Shown one piece after another: positions 1-11,515 of a stretch of DNA of 38,907 nucleotides; position 1 is the first letter of the stretch; each line of letters starts with the position of its first letter. The position numbers and the translations under genes were made by a program. The notes beneath the pieces were generated by a model. The model was not told the DNA's origin and searched no databases. It saw only the letters and a list, made by a program, of their open reading frames with translations. Source of the DNA: Acanthaster planci (Eukaryota > Echinodermata > Asteroidea > Valvatida > Acanthasteridae); NCBI RefSeq assembly GCF_001949145.1, contig NW_019091378.1, forward strand, positions 961,986 to 1,000,892. Reading direction: 5' to 3'.

Positions 1-1460
1 TCTAAAGTTCGCCATTCACTCAAGAAGTCCCCCTTGAAGCTGTTGAGGCACTTCTTACCCAGCTTACACGAAAGTTGCCATTTGGCATAATGCACATGCT
101 GACAGTTTGGTTCCTCCTCTGTTTCTATAGTGGAGTCGGGATGCTAGTCTCTCCCTTTCTACATGTACATGTATGTCCAACTTTGACACAGTCGGGCCCA
201 CTCCCAGCAGGCAGTGTGCGGCTTACATGTAAACACAACACACGAGCTCGCTCCCTAAAGCACAATATTGATGGTACACAACCAAGACTGCAGACCAGAA
301 TACTCTGAGAACTCTTAAGTCACTACTCCGTGTCACCATGGAGGACGCTGATCGGGAAATATTTGCACCTTTTATTGAAACTCGGAATGGTTTTGGCCAT
401 TTTTTTTCTTGGTAAAATGTACGAAGATACATGTTTATGTAAGTTACCATACACAGAACTCTTGGGGGAAATGGAGCAGCATCGCTATGGGTACACAACA
501 AGAATAAAATCCCTATTTGTGCCCTGTTAAACGTCACATAGATGATAGGCAAATGTCCCCATGTTGGATCCCTAATTTATAGAATCAGCCATATATGGGA
601 CTCTTTCTTTCGAAATCACCATGTAACGTTACTCCCAGAACTGTAAGGTTTATACAAACAGTTCAGGAAGAAATGTGATGTGTTAATAAAACACTCACTG
701 CAGTGCTACAATTGGGACTGCCCCAACAATAGTTGGGACTTATGCTATAGTTGGGGCGTAATGCATGACTAGTATGTCAAGCCTCGAGTTGAAGTTAAGC
801 AATTTTTAACTAGGCCTATTGCCTAACGTTAAGCAGCGTTTTAGACACTTCTTTAGAGTTCCACTGTGCAATGCAAACGTATCCTAACCAAGCATACACT
901 TTAAAGAACTAATTACCTTTAAGAAACAGTGTAGTTCGCTGCTCGTTTTCCACCACGAAATGGAAATCCCAGCTGTTTCTCGAGCAGATAAGCCGCAACC
1001 CTCAATGACCTCACACGTGATGATGAGTTTGATGACCCCCTCACGAGTCGAGTGCTCATAATATGTGCTTCATAATTTCAGGCAAAATTCTAACTGTTGA
1101 GGGCGCTACATACAACGCAAAAATATGGGGGAAATATTCATGTCTATGGAAAAATCCCAAAAATAACATATTTCCAAGAGCCTTAGAAGTTGTGCTCATC
1201 GTACGGTGAACTGACCAACAAACCTTGTTATACCCAAAACGCTGCCATGGGATTGGTCAATCACCAACAAAAACTGTACGGCTTGGGCTCCGCATAAATT
1301 CCTGTTTGTAACGGCATTTCGTTATAAAAGTGCTCTTTTTATATACAGTCTGTCTTATTCAATTCTTCGGATTTGTTAGTTCAACTTAAACAATATTTCA
1401 TGGTGACTGGTTTAAAAATCAAAAGCGATAGACACTGACAAATATGTTTCCAATGAAAAA
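1..1460. other. Left-edge region, no gene recognised
   Basis: No convincing exon was found. A minus-strand frame is open from about 143 to the window edge (reading near the edge LNSFKGDFLSEWRTL), but it matches no family I recognise and has no clear splice sites. A short hairpin, CCCCAAC...GTTGGGG, occurs near 721-755. ATTGG/CCAAT-type words occur around 1240-1260. Confidence 0.3.
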
Positions 1461-1466
1461 TTTATT
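1461..1466 (-). terminator. Candidate ZMAT2 poly(A) signal AATAAA
   Basis: This is the first canonical AATAAA seen on the minus strand after the ZMAT2 stop. It implies a long 3' UTR of about 2.1 kb. A non-canonical nearer signal is quite possible. Confidence 0.25.
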
Positions 1467-3594
1467 TCTCTCCACATTGACTCTTACAGATTTTCAACTG
1501 TCATCCAACCTAAAAATATTTACAGTGACTTACAACAAATTCCTTTGAACTATGATTTATCTCCAAATGTCTGAGTTTAAATAATCATTTAACAGGTGCG
1601 TCACGAGTAGCAATTATGGAAGGGGTATTTTTCACACCCCATGACCACTACAGGGAAAAATAGTCTCTGATAACTGTGAAGTGTTATAATCTTTTGCACT
1701 AAATGATGGCACCTAGGGCAAGTTCGACCAAGGACCACTAGTTAACTAGTTGTTGGTTTGTGATGTACCATAGCACATGTGCAGTGAAGATGAAGTGCTA
1801 ATGACCCTAATCAATCATTGTCAGGTTATCAGGCCGAAGGGTAGAGAACTTGAGGTGGCCGCAGGAAGGGCAAAATGAAAAATTGAAAGTGAAAATGGTG
1901 ATTTACTAGTGACATACTGTTTTTGGGGGGGCAGTTTTCTTATTTAACTGCTCCTGTCTGCATTGTGCTATTATGAACGGTTCATAACAACCAACGACGG
2001 GACCAACCTCGATAGGCTGATCGCGAATAGTTTGATCATTAATGAGGTTGGAGCACAATAACTTTTACCACCTGTCATGACCCGTAGGTCATTTACTCTG
2101 TCAAAATAACACACACCTTTGTATTCAGCCTTGCAAGATGTATAACAATGTCAGTTTTGAATCCACAAGCAGGGAAATAGCTGTTCATTTTTATGTTATG
2201 TAACAATTGACACCATCACAACTTGTGCCCCAACCTCATGGAATGACTCTGTTGACTAGACTCATCCAGCCATCGTCAACTAGCGAGTGCTTGATTAGAG
2301 TTAATCCAACTACGGTTAACTTTGGTCTTTGATGGAACTTGCCCCCAGTGTCACCCCAACACCCTTCCCTAATTCTCACCACACGTCTGGCATTGTAACT
2401 TCAAACTCAAAGTGACAACTTTGGTCACTTTTCCATAGAAGAGACTTTCCAGTCATCACAGGGGAGTGTTGTACTGTCATACAACGAATGGCAGGCAATT
2501 GTACCGACCACTCCAAACAAGCACCAAATATTAACGCCGTGCCCAAATCACTTGGCTTCGGCTCGAAGTTACACACGACTCTATGGGAACAGACTTCAGC
2601 CACTGCCACCGACTCGTGCGTAATTTCAAACTACAGCCAAGTAATTTGGACACAGCCGATAGTTGAAATTGGTCCCTGGGTAGCAACTTTGAAGCCGATT
2701 TGGCTGGAGAGTGGAGCAACATTTCTCCAGGTGACAAAATTGAGAGAACATGTATCAGCTCGCACCACTTTCACAGACGTCTAGGCTTGCAAATTTACTA
2801 AGTACAGAAACTATTTGCTTAGCAAAAATAGGTCACCAGTCAAAAGAGCATAGTTTGCATAATGCTGGTGACTAGTGTTCCGCTGGTATTGGCTTAGCGA
2901 AAACATATGCTAAGCAAGAAGCTGGTCCTGAATGAGAAGAAACAAGACTCTCAACACTGCATCCAGAAAGATACCGAGGCAAATTTTTTGGGAATAGTAG
3001 GGTGACTGAACGATGAACAAAGGTCGGCTTAAAACTCCATGAGCTGTCGCCATGGCAACAGCCTGTTTGTCACAAAAAGGGCAGTGATGCAAAGGAAACT
3101 GGAAACCTGGCAAGGAACTCCCAATGTTTAACTGTTGTCTGAGTCTGACTAACAAATGCTAAGGTCATGGGAAACTTTCTGAGTAGACAGTCCAGCCAAT
3201 GTCTTTGCCAACACAGGAAAAGATCGCAGTTGATACAATGATAGCTTTCAGTGCCTGAAAATGAAAAGAACAAACAAAACAATTGTTTACTTAGCTTCTA
3301 AAACTGATACAAATGAGAAAAATAATGGGGCCATTTTGGTTTTTTTCTTACAGTGAGCACTTCTCAAGTATGGCCAAAGACATACTAACCAGGTTTGAGC
3401 CATCTTGCATTTTGCAACACTGTTTTCAACATGTATGGAAGACGTTAATTATGGTTAAGCAAAAAAATGGGCAGGGGTGTTAAAAATCATAAGGTTATAC
3501 AGTGATTGTAAATTTACACTGTTTAAATATCAGAACGACTAAAATGCTGCCAAAAAAAAAAAAAAAAAGAGGAAAAACAAGGACATTTTGAGAC
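1467..3594 (-). other. Region downstream of the ZMAT2 stop (probable long 3' UTR)
   Basis: No coding exon was recognised. The region holds an imperfect inverted repeat (2541-2581 against 2611-2651) and an A18-type homopolymer close to the stop (about 3552-3568). Open frames here on both strands are explained by the inverted repeat or by chance. Confidence 0.35.
2541..2651. repeat. Imperfect inverted repeat (41-bp arms), possible MITE core
   Basis: Arm 2541-2581 pairs with arm 2611-2651 at about 31 of 41 positions around a 29-nt loop. Flanking sequence (about 2385-2785) shows weaker, more broken self-complementarity, so a longer decayed element is likely. No target-site duplication was identified. 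Confidence 0.55.
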
Positions 3595-6500
3595 CTACTT
3601 TTTGGTGGAGCCGAACCCTGAGAAGCCCATCATGGCGGCCATATCGGGGTCAAGGCCCGAGTCCAGGTCGTCATCCTCTGCTTTCCGCTTTCTCTCCTGT
3701 CGCTTCTCTTTCCGGTAAGCCTTCTGTTTGGCTTCCTTTTTGGAGAACCAAACAGAATAACAACAATTAACCCCTCTTATTTCACACTAATACAATGTAT
3801 GTGAAATTGTACATAGTCTCCAAATAAACACGAGTTTCCCACTTGCAACCCAATACTGCGCTGGTTCAGTGTGCACAAGGCAGTTTTGAGATCAAGTCCA
3901 TCACAAGTCCTTCCACCAGAACGGTCAGAATGTAACAGAGCGAAATATCACACAGGAAAGTCATTGTCAGAGTTTACTTCAAAGGCTTGCAACTTGGCTC
4001 AAGACTGGACGACGTACGATGGATTTGATAACAAACACTGCCACGCAGTAACCTACTAACTCGGCAGCTCAGATTGACTTGTGTTGACAGCCACCCGTAT
4101 CGAGTGACACAGCACAGTGTAATGGTCAGCATGCAAAAAACCAAAAACAGCACAGTCATATCATAGCAATGAAGTACAGTTGCCACACTGCCCTTGTTGC
4201 ACGCTCACACCTCACTCGGGTGCAGCTACCTGTTGCACAAAACAAGACACAGCTGAAAATATGCGGTGGGTCAAGGCAAATTTTTTTAAAATGGACAATG
4301 CGCTCGGCCTACTTGCGCCCTGTATCTCATTCAGCTGCCAAACGGCAAATAAACAAGAAGCTCTTGGCAAGCGTACCTCTTCTCGAAGCTCCTGCATTCT
4401 GGATTCAAAGTCATAGTCTTTCTTCTTCTCTTCCTTCTTTCTCTTGTTCAGCTCAAAGCGTCGTTTGACCTGGTCCAGCGTCGACCGTTCCACTTTCATG
4501 GACATACCAAGGTTTCTTTGATCTGATCATTCAGGAGAGATTTGGAAATAAAAAAACTAGTATGTGCAAACTTAAATGTTTTACATCAGTTTCGCTACTA
4601 CTTCAGGAATTTAAATTGAAGTCAATGCCTCATTTTTGTTCGGTCTAAAAAGGATATGCCGTTGAATCTACCCCAGCCATCCAATGCAAAATGTTTGCAT
4701 TGGATGTGTTGCACAGCAAATTTGAAAAGAGAAATAAGCCAAGAGTGACACTACAGATACAAATCAATTTGAGCAATTCACAGTCGAAGCTGGAGGCACA
4801 AATTTTAATTTTACAGAGCATCATGGGGAAATACTGCCGTCCAATTGTAGACACTGCTGAAACAGAATTCATTTGCTGGGATTGAAATGTCCAACCGACC
4901 GGAATGTCAGAATCATCACATCTGGTCCCCTAACTCTAACTTTGGGAAATTTCAGGCCAGTCCAGTCGATTCACAGCAGATTTCTCATTGGAGAAAAAAA
5001 CTGCATTTTTTTTCATTTTCTCTTTGAACAACCAGAACCACGACAGAGGTCGAGATTTTTTCTGTAGTAAGGAAGACAAAGAACACATAGTAGGATAACA
5101 TTCTGGACAGGTGGCGCTTATTAACAAAAAAAGTTACAATTTCAAGGCAATGTTTGTTGGCACACTGTCAAGTGAACTGCTCCGACCTTAATCCTAGCCC
5201 TCTGTCATCCTTCAAATCCATCAGGAGGTTGTGGAGACCTCTGCAGGGTTTAAGGAATGTGTAGACCTCAGTTGCTATAGAGCATGAAGCCTGATATCCC
5301 TTTGAAAGTTGGAGTACAAAGAGCACATGCCACAGACCTTATTCCTCAGTATACCTGAGTATACGTGCCATTTTGATCTTATGCCCTGTATCTGCGCTCT
5401 GACTTGACAACTGTTGAATGGGAAGGTATCAGACTATTTTAGGATTTTCTTAGGCTTCAAGCCTCGCTCTCTTCTTTAAAATAGTATTTCATAAAATGCT
5501 AAGCTACCTTTTACCACTAATTTCAATTTATTCATTAGAGTAGATTATAGGTAAAAATTTGTCAAGAAATTTAGTTTTATTCCTTCACTGATGCCCTAAA
5601 GTTAAAAAAAAAAGAAGAGGTAACTTTGACTCCAATTTCAATATGGCCAACTCATTGATTCCCTGCAAGATGGAAGATTTGTCAGGGAGGCTCCTTCGTA
5701 AAAAATGCTGACAAGATGGAGTCTGGTTTAAGAGATTGCAAGACTAAGCCAAGCTGTAGACTGCCTTACGTTTCTTGCCGTTGATGTGGTCTAGGAAGTT
5801 GATGGAGTCTTTGACCACGCAGTCACACACGTTGCAGTAGTAGCCGCCCATCTGGGAGGAGGGCGTGGTCTTGGTGATGACCTGGGACTTTCCCAGGCGG
5901 GACTCCAGGTCCACCTTGTAGTCACGCTGTTTGAGCAGCTCCCGTTTGACGGGGGGCTGTCGGCTCTTTTTGTCTGTTGCTGCAAAAACCAGAGTTCAAG
6001 AGCAAGACAACGTGAATATTGGTAACATTTGTTAGGTATTAACCCTAAACCTCCAGGGTATTTTGACAGGGCTGTGTCAATAACTCAAATATTTGTAAAT
6101 TCGATTGAATATCGAATAACGGAATATTCATTTTTGAAATCTGATATACATTTACAGAGGTGAAAATCAATTAAACCAAAAAAAGGGAAAAGTTTATTAA
6201 ATGATTTTTCCTTCAATTTTTTCTTTTTCTGAAACTATATTTTATGTTTTGGCTTTTGTGGTAATTTTGTATGACAAAATATTCAAATATTCAATTCAAC
6301 GGATGGTGGCATGTTTGAATATTTAATTATCTGAACTAACTCAGCCTTTATACATGTACATGAGACTCTGCTAGATGCATAAGTTTGCATTGTTTGTCCA
6401 AATTGTTTGCCTGCAGAGTTTAACGACAAGATCAAACAGATCAACTATTCCCACAGGCATCTGCCCTCAGAGTCCCAGTCTGCTAGCTACCCTTGGATTA

Positions 6501-9339
6501 ATTTAACAGCACAACAATTTAATGGGTCTAGCTCCTGTCTCAACGGGGCAGTTTATTCTGCCGCTGTCGACTCGCCAGGCTCCAACAGACACTTAACGTC
6601 TTCTCACATTTCTGCATCTGGCAGGGTTTAGGTTAATCCCAGTTTCAGGACTGGTTTCAGACCTTCTGCAGTCTGCAGCAAGTTCAAATTCCGAATGTTC
6701 TGGACGCTATTTCATTTATAATATGGGCTTTTCTTTTGCCGAGTCCCAGGAGACAATTCCACAGAACTGGAATGACAAATGGCACTGTGGTTGAATGCTT
6801 TTACAAGTATGACAGAAAAAAAGACACCAATGTTCTTCTTACAACATCAATTTTAAGTTGCATTTTAAATTTTGCAGAAATACTTTCGCTTTGCTAATTT
6901 TGAATGTTACTGAGGTTGGTAACATTAAATAAATTAAAAAGGGTCATTTGTTGGACTGAAGAAGACAAGCCACTGGTCCAATATCTACAGTGCTTCAGAT
7001 GGGACTTGATGGCTCTCTATAGAAAGAAAATGCAAGGAACATGTGTACCAGTGTGTTCGTACACAGAGGCAGGAGGCTTTAGGAAGGTTTCTGGTAGATC
7101 AGCCTTCCTGTGAGTTCTGGTTAAGGTGAGTTACCTGAGTCACTCTCATCTTCTTCTGCTTGTAGCCGTTCCTTGGCCAATTTTTCAAATTCATCTCTGT
7201 CCCACTTGCGTCTGTGGTCCTCGGGCCTCTGAGGGCAGAATATTACGTCGCGATTAGAATCTTCTACAGAGACATCACATGCTGCATCTCGATTATGGAC
7301 AGAGCCCCGTATCCAGCCACCATCTTTAGACCTCATGCACAATGACGATGGGCCATGATAGAAACAGTGCACGTACTTCAACAGAACACCTGCAACTAGC
7401 GTTTCTTCATCAGATTTACACTTTTTGGTAGTTGTCAAGTCATGAGTGATGGTCGCATAAGGCTTCACTGAGGTTGGAATAAGCCATTTGCGAGTTAAAT
7501 TTGAATAAAATCTGGTGCACTGAGTTCTTTAAATTTATGTGAACATAAACAACTAGAATTCTCCATACTAAAACCACTGTTGCTATATCTCGTGATTCGG
7601 GTCAAGCTTTTGGTTAGTTACATCAGAGACGCCTTGCAACAATACACTGTTTCAATGGATAAGAACAGCACAAAGGAACCAGTCCATTCTACAGACGGTG
7701 GTCGCTATGCAAAAGCTTCCCTGAATCACGAGGTATAGCAATAGTGTCTTTAGTCTGGGGAATTCAAATTATGACGTTTTTATGCAATCAAATAACACAG
7801 TGTACCAGATTTTATTCAAATTTAACTCGCAAGTGGCTTATTGACACACATCTGCATCTGTGGGTGTGTTTGTTTCACATCTCGATCAGAGATCCCAACA
7901 CTGGTTGGCGCCATCCATTAAGCGAGTTCTGGAGCCAGTGAACCTATGAGATAGGGTTGAAGCTGCTATACCTGGGCCTTCATACATGTACATGTAGATG
8001 TCACAAGGTAGATCTGGACGACAAACATCATGTGAGATTTTTAAGGGCACTGGACCAAATCACAGACAGACAAAAGAATACATGTAGCTTGCAATTTAAT
8101 GAAAGATTCAACTTCAAACAATAGAGGATAATGTTGCAATTTTTTGGGGGTGGGGGTAAAAAAATCCTCAAAGTGGCCACAGGCCAGATCCTGTGCCCTT
8201 GTGCCTTGAGGGGGGGTGCGGTGCCTGTGCTAAGTGCCTTAATTAACCACTTGGTAATGATGGATTCAGGGCCTGCTTGTTTCACACCAATCTGGATCGT
8301 GATCAGTGATCCGATGTTGGTTCACTGACATGCCAGCCTGTCAAATCCGATAGAGCAAACCAGCTTTAGGATCACTGATCATGATGTTGATCTTTGTGAA
8401 TCCAACAGGGCTAAGTTACGTGGCTTTGGTTCAGTGCTGGCTTTTAAGCAAGGTAGGGCCATAAACATGAAACAGAAATGAAGCATCCTGGAATACCACA
8501 TAGCCTGTAGGAATCGATTTGAAACAATAAAAGGTTAATCTTGATATTTTGTGGGAGTAGAAACTCCAAAATGCCCACAAGGTGAATTTAGTAATTAGGC
8601 CTTAGCGGTTTAGTGCAACCAGATTCCTTTGCTAAAAAATCCACTTTATTAAACATAAGTTGAGTGTCATTGACTGGATGATGCATCATGACCAAAAATA
8701 TAGGTAAAATTGTAGAATCTTTACATTCGCCCTTTCACTCTGCGCAACTGGTTGATCCTGCATGAAATTTCTAAGGCCGTGTGGAATTTCCAAATAACCA
8801 AATATTCAATCGATCATCCAATATTTGAATATTTTTTTCGAATTTGAATACTTGAATGCAAAATTAATGATAAGGAAGGGAGAATTTTCTTTCGTTTTAA
8901 AAGACAAAAATTGCACATTGGAGGCTTGTTCTGTGTAAATTTAAATGAAAAGCAACAAAAAACTCACAACAATTTGAAAAGTACATTATTCATTAAAAAA
9001 TTGAAAAGGAATGTACATTTTCAACAGGAAAAGAATTATTGTTTGTCTCTTAAATCTTGCTAAATCGTGGCTGGAGATACTCGTAGATACGAAAAGCTAT
9101 TACAGTGATTTTAATGTACAATTATGTCTGTTATTGCAACTGATTTTGTATATGATTTGTTCCTCAACAATCTGCTCGTTGGTACAACCGAATATTTGGA
9201 TATTCGACCGAAATGAAGGTTGAATATTCAAATAGGCCCAGTGAATTATTTGAATTGACTCAGCCCTATAAATTTCCAACTGTACTTAAAGCTAGCTTTT
9301 TGCAACAATTTTCCAAAAGTGTGAATTAGAAAGGACAGG

Positions 9340-9379
<40 letters not shown>

Positions 9380-9854
9380 GGTGATGGTTGATGATCATCC
9401 ACAAATCATGCAAAAGAGATTGACAGATTGCGTAAAGGTGCAGCAATTACCCATGTTAACATGACTGCACGTTAACAGCCCTATCTGGGGCGATTTGCGC
9501 ACTGATCAAGATCAGTATACTGATCAAGATTACCCAGATCGACTGATTGTGCCCAATATACACATTTCATTTTCAAAAAGGGGGTGAAAAATGCAAATAA
9601 TCCTAGACAAGTTAGAGGTTTCCCAAAATAAGGATGGCTGTGGGGCGAGTTAGCCTTTAATCATGAAAATACTGCAGGATAAGATGTGTACAGTCGCCCC
9701 TGACTTGCAAGCACTTCATCTCAAGTCACTCAACTTCAACTTCACTTCTTCAACAAGGATCAAAATTACGGGTCACAAGGGGTGAAAACCTTCAAGAGCG
9801 GCAACCTTGGCCTGATATACTTACACTTGTTGAACTTGACTGATTGGAAGCCAT
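3595..9854 (-). CDS. ZMAT2: ZMAT2 / SNU23, U1-type zinc-finger spliceosomal protein, complete, 5 coding exons
   Basis: Coding exons on the minus strand are 9825-9854, 7135-7228, 5770-5979, 4377-4522 and 3595-3735. All introns are GT-AG and phases 0, 1, 1, 0 match across junctions, giving 206 residues (human about 199). The start ATG (9852-9854) has a good context (G at -3, G at +4), and exon 1 supplies only [10 protein letters not shown]. Exon 2 carries [18 protein letters not shown], the family N-terminal signature. Exon 3 carries the matrin/U1-type zinc finger with ligands C90, C93, H106 and H112; the H112 codon is split by an intron (C|AT). Exon 4 begins [18 protein letters not shown], and the last exon ends [10 protein letters not shown] followed by TAG. 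Family knowledge: the yeast Snu23 orthologue belongs to the tri-snRNP/B-complex spliceosome in the nucleus. Identification rests on near-collinear similarity to the vertebrate protein and is very secure. Confidence 0.97.
6067..6349. mobile_element. AT-rich TIR element (CAGGGCTGTGTCAA type), copy 1
   Basis: The left end CAGGGCTGTGTCAATAACTC is mirrored at the right by CTGAACTAACTCAGCCTTT. The interior is rich in GAATATT words. It shares ends and composition with the element at 8772-9268. It lies in ZMAT2 intron 2 and has no intact flanking duplication. Confidence 0.55.
7478..7842. mobile_element. 365-bp hairpin MITE in ZMAT2 intron 1
   Basis: The first 45 bases (from AATAAGCCATTTGCGAGTTA) and the last 45 (ending CGCAAGTGGCTTATT) are reverse complements with about two mismatches. 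Complementarity continues inward in patches, for example CTATATCTCGTGATTC near 7583 against GAATCACGAGGTATAG near 7723. Such a foldable, non-coding unit is typical of a miniature inverted-repeat element. No target-site duplication was recognised, so the superfamily is undetermined. Confidence 0.85.
8268..8413. mobile_element. Small inverted-repeat element, about 146 bp
   Basis: The block TTCACACCAATCTGGATCGT and its continuation GATCAGTGATCC are mirrored by GGATCACTGATCATGATG and its continuation through TTTGTGAA. Outer GGGCCTG and CAACAGGGCT extend the pairing. A related end (GTTTCACATCTCGATCAGAG) appears near 7870. It lies in ZMAT2 intron 1. Confidence 0.55.
8772..9268. mobile_element. AT-rich TIR element, copy 2, with 8-bp target duplication
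   Basis: The ends TAAGGCCGTG and CAGCCCTA are imperfect inverted repeats, and the interior is full of GAATATTCAA-type words like the copy at 6067-6349. The flanks GAAATTTC (8764-8771) and TAAATTTC (9269-9276) match at 7 of 8 bases. An 8-bp duplication suggests a non-autonomous hAT-type element. Confidence 0.6.
9341..9379. repeat. (GATT)n microsatellite
   Basis: About ten uninterrupted copies of GATT lie 73 bp past the preceding TIR element, in ZMAT2 intron 1. They are likely length-polymorphic. Confidence 0.95.
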
Positions 9855-10500
9855 TTCGATCTTAAAACGTACTCAGAACATTCAAAGAATACCCACAGTT
9901 CATAGAATCAACTTCACTCTCCGAGCCGCTGCCGCGTTGTGTATGTTTTGATGATGAACACTTACCCATTTGAGGACAGTGGGACCGATTTCGAATGTCC
10001 ATACGCGAACTGTCTTCAAATACAATGTACGTCAAAAAGATTTTGTTCTCTAACCTGAACTGACGCTGATACGTACGAACTGGGAGAAGCCCGATTGTAC
10101 ATTTACATGCTTATCCGTGTGTTGCATTACGTACTGCATTCGTCATAATTATGTGACAATTTTAGGAGGGACTATTTCCTAACAGTGAACAAAATACATA
10201 CCAAAACTGCCCAAAAGAGTTTTCCAAATGCTGCTCCTAATCTTTCCATTTTATTTCATTCATTCTTAAGACCATAAAAACAGTGAAGTGACAACACAAG
10301 AACTCATAAATTCAACATAAATGACTTCAACCACTCTCAAAAAGTATAAAAAGATAACACTTTTTACGCTCTTTTTAAACCCTTGACAAGCCAAGTAGGC
10401 CAAGATGTGCAAGTTTTTGTCCTTGCCAAGGCGCCAGAAGCCGGACTTACTCCCAAACATAAGAAGTTGACCGTCATTGGTAATTTACATTAGGTTCCAT
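9855..10500 (-). promoter_or_regulatory. Probable ZMAT2 5' UTR and promoter region
   Basis: This is the sequence immediately upstream of the ZMAT2 ATG on the minus strand. It holds a short GC/CpG-richer patch near 9920-9940 (around GAGCCGCTGCCGCG) and no convincing TATA box. The transcription start cannot be placed from sequence alone. Confidence 0.35.
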
Positions 10501-10519
10501 TCGGCCACAAACGCTTGTG

Positions 10520-11515
10520 AAAGTTTACCTAATTTTCTTGGACAACCAATGTTCGACAAAATTGAGGTAGGTGCCTGTAACTTCCTTTAAACCGTGCAGC
10601 AGACGGTTAGGAGACAGTTTGCCTAACTCTCCATTGCGCCAGCCAACCGTCAGGAATATTTGATTAACCAGTTTACGGTTGAAGGCTATTTGCCTAACTT
10701 TGCCTGAACTTAACGGTCAGGACACATTTGCCTAACTTTGCACTGAACTTAACGGTCAGGACACATTTGCCTAACTTTGCACTGAGCTTGACGGTCAGGA
10801 CACGACGGTCAGGACACATTTGCCTAACTTTACACTGAACTTGACGGTCGGATACATTCGCCTAACTTTGCACTGAACTATCAGTCAGACAGCAGCCTTT
10901 TTTTTAACCCTGAAATTCATAGTAAACATCTCCCTAAATTTCCACCAAGCCAGCCTGTACTGGCTATAAAAACTGTCAGGCTTTCTTTTGACCAACTAAC
11001 AACAAAGAACAAAGCTGAGTGAATTATCAGACTTCTGGTATAAGTTTTATGTAGCGGTTGTGACAATGTTGCCAGTGTTTGTTTCTGACCGTCTTGCCCC
11101 AGACAATACCTTAGCAGGAAATTCGCTAAAAATTAACATTATACATGTGTAGACCAATCACTGCACATTTCATTTTTCATTAAGTGTTGAGTATTTGCCA
11201 TGTTGCTGATGGCAGAGTCCCAGGACAATTTTGACAAATTGTTCCGAACAATCAAATCAACTAGTGGAAAGTTAGGCAAATATTTCCTGACCCTTAATTT
11301 CTTGGTGGACAGTTAGGAAACTTTTTTCATGACCGTTAACACCAATGGATAGTTAGGCAAATCATTTCGTGACCGTTAATGCTGAGTTAGACAAACTGTA
11401 TGGTGATCGTAAGTTCCCAATGCTTTCGTGACGTTTAGTTCCCGTATGGACAGATAGACAAAGTGTTTCGTGACCGTAACAAACTATAGTTTCGTGGGAA
11501 GGTAAGCAAAGGTTT
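10520..11515. mobile_element. Foldback-like element with subrepeated inverted arms
   Basis: The left part (about 10560-10895) repeats a motif with core ACGGTCAGG plus TTTGCCTAACTTTG. The right part (about 11265-11515) repeats its reverse complement (AGTTAGGCAAAT, then CGTGACCGTTAA) about every 40 bp. About 370 bp of unrelated sequence separates the arms. Long inverted arms made of tandem subrepeats are the hallmark of foldback elements; sea urchin TU elements are a known example. No coding capacity was seen. Confidence 0.75.
10690..10895. repeat. 39-bp tandem repeat in the left foldback arm
   Basis: The core ACGGTCAGG starts at 10713, 10752, 10791, 10805 and 10844. The spacing is exactly 39 bp apart from one 14-bp partial duplication at 10791-10805. 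Each unit continues with a TTTGCCTAACTTTGCACTGA-like block. Confidence 0.9.

Noticed and set aside
1-143. Open minus-strand frame at the left edge
   Set aside because: About 46 codons with no recognised family and no clear splice sites. It may be part of a gene outside the window, but this cannot be supported.
2488-2784. 98-codon plus-strand open frame with overlapping minus-strand frames
   Set aside because: The frames lie across an imperfect inverted repeat, which explains their similarity on both strands. No protein family is recognised.
8071-8630. Apparent similarity between 8071-8235 and 8485-8630
   Set aside because: Only short shared words (AACAATA, GGGGTAAAAA/GGGAGTAGAA, CCACA) in a purine-rich context; too weak by eye to call a duplication.
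10690-10895. Regular 39-bp repeats that could suggest a CRISPR array
   Set aside because: The units are contiguous without unique spacers, an inverted counterpart exists 400 bp away, and the window is eukaryotic. It is a foldback arm.
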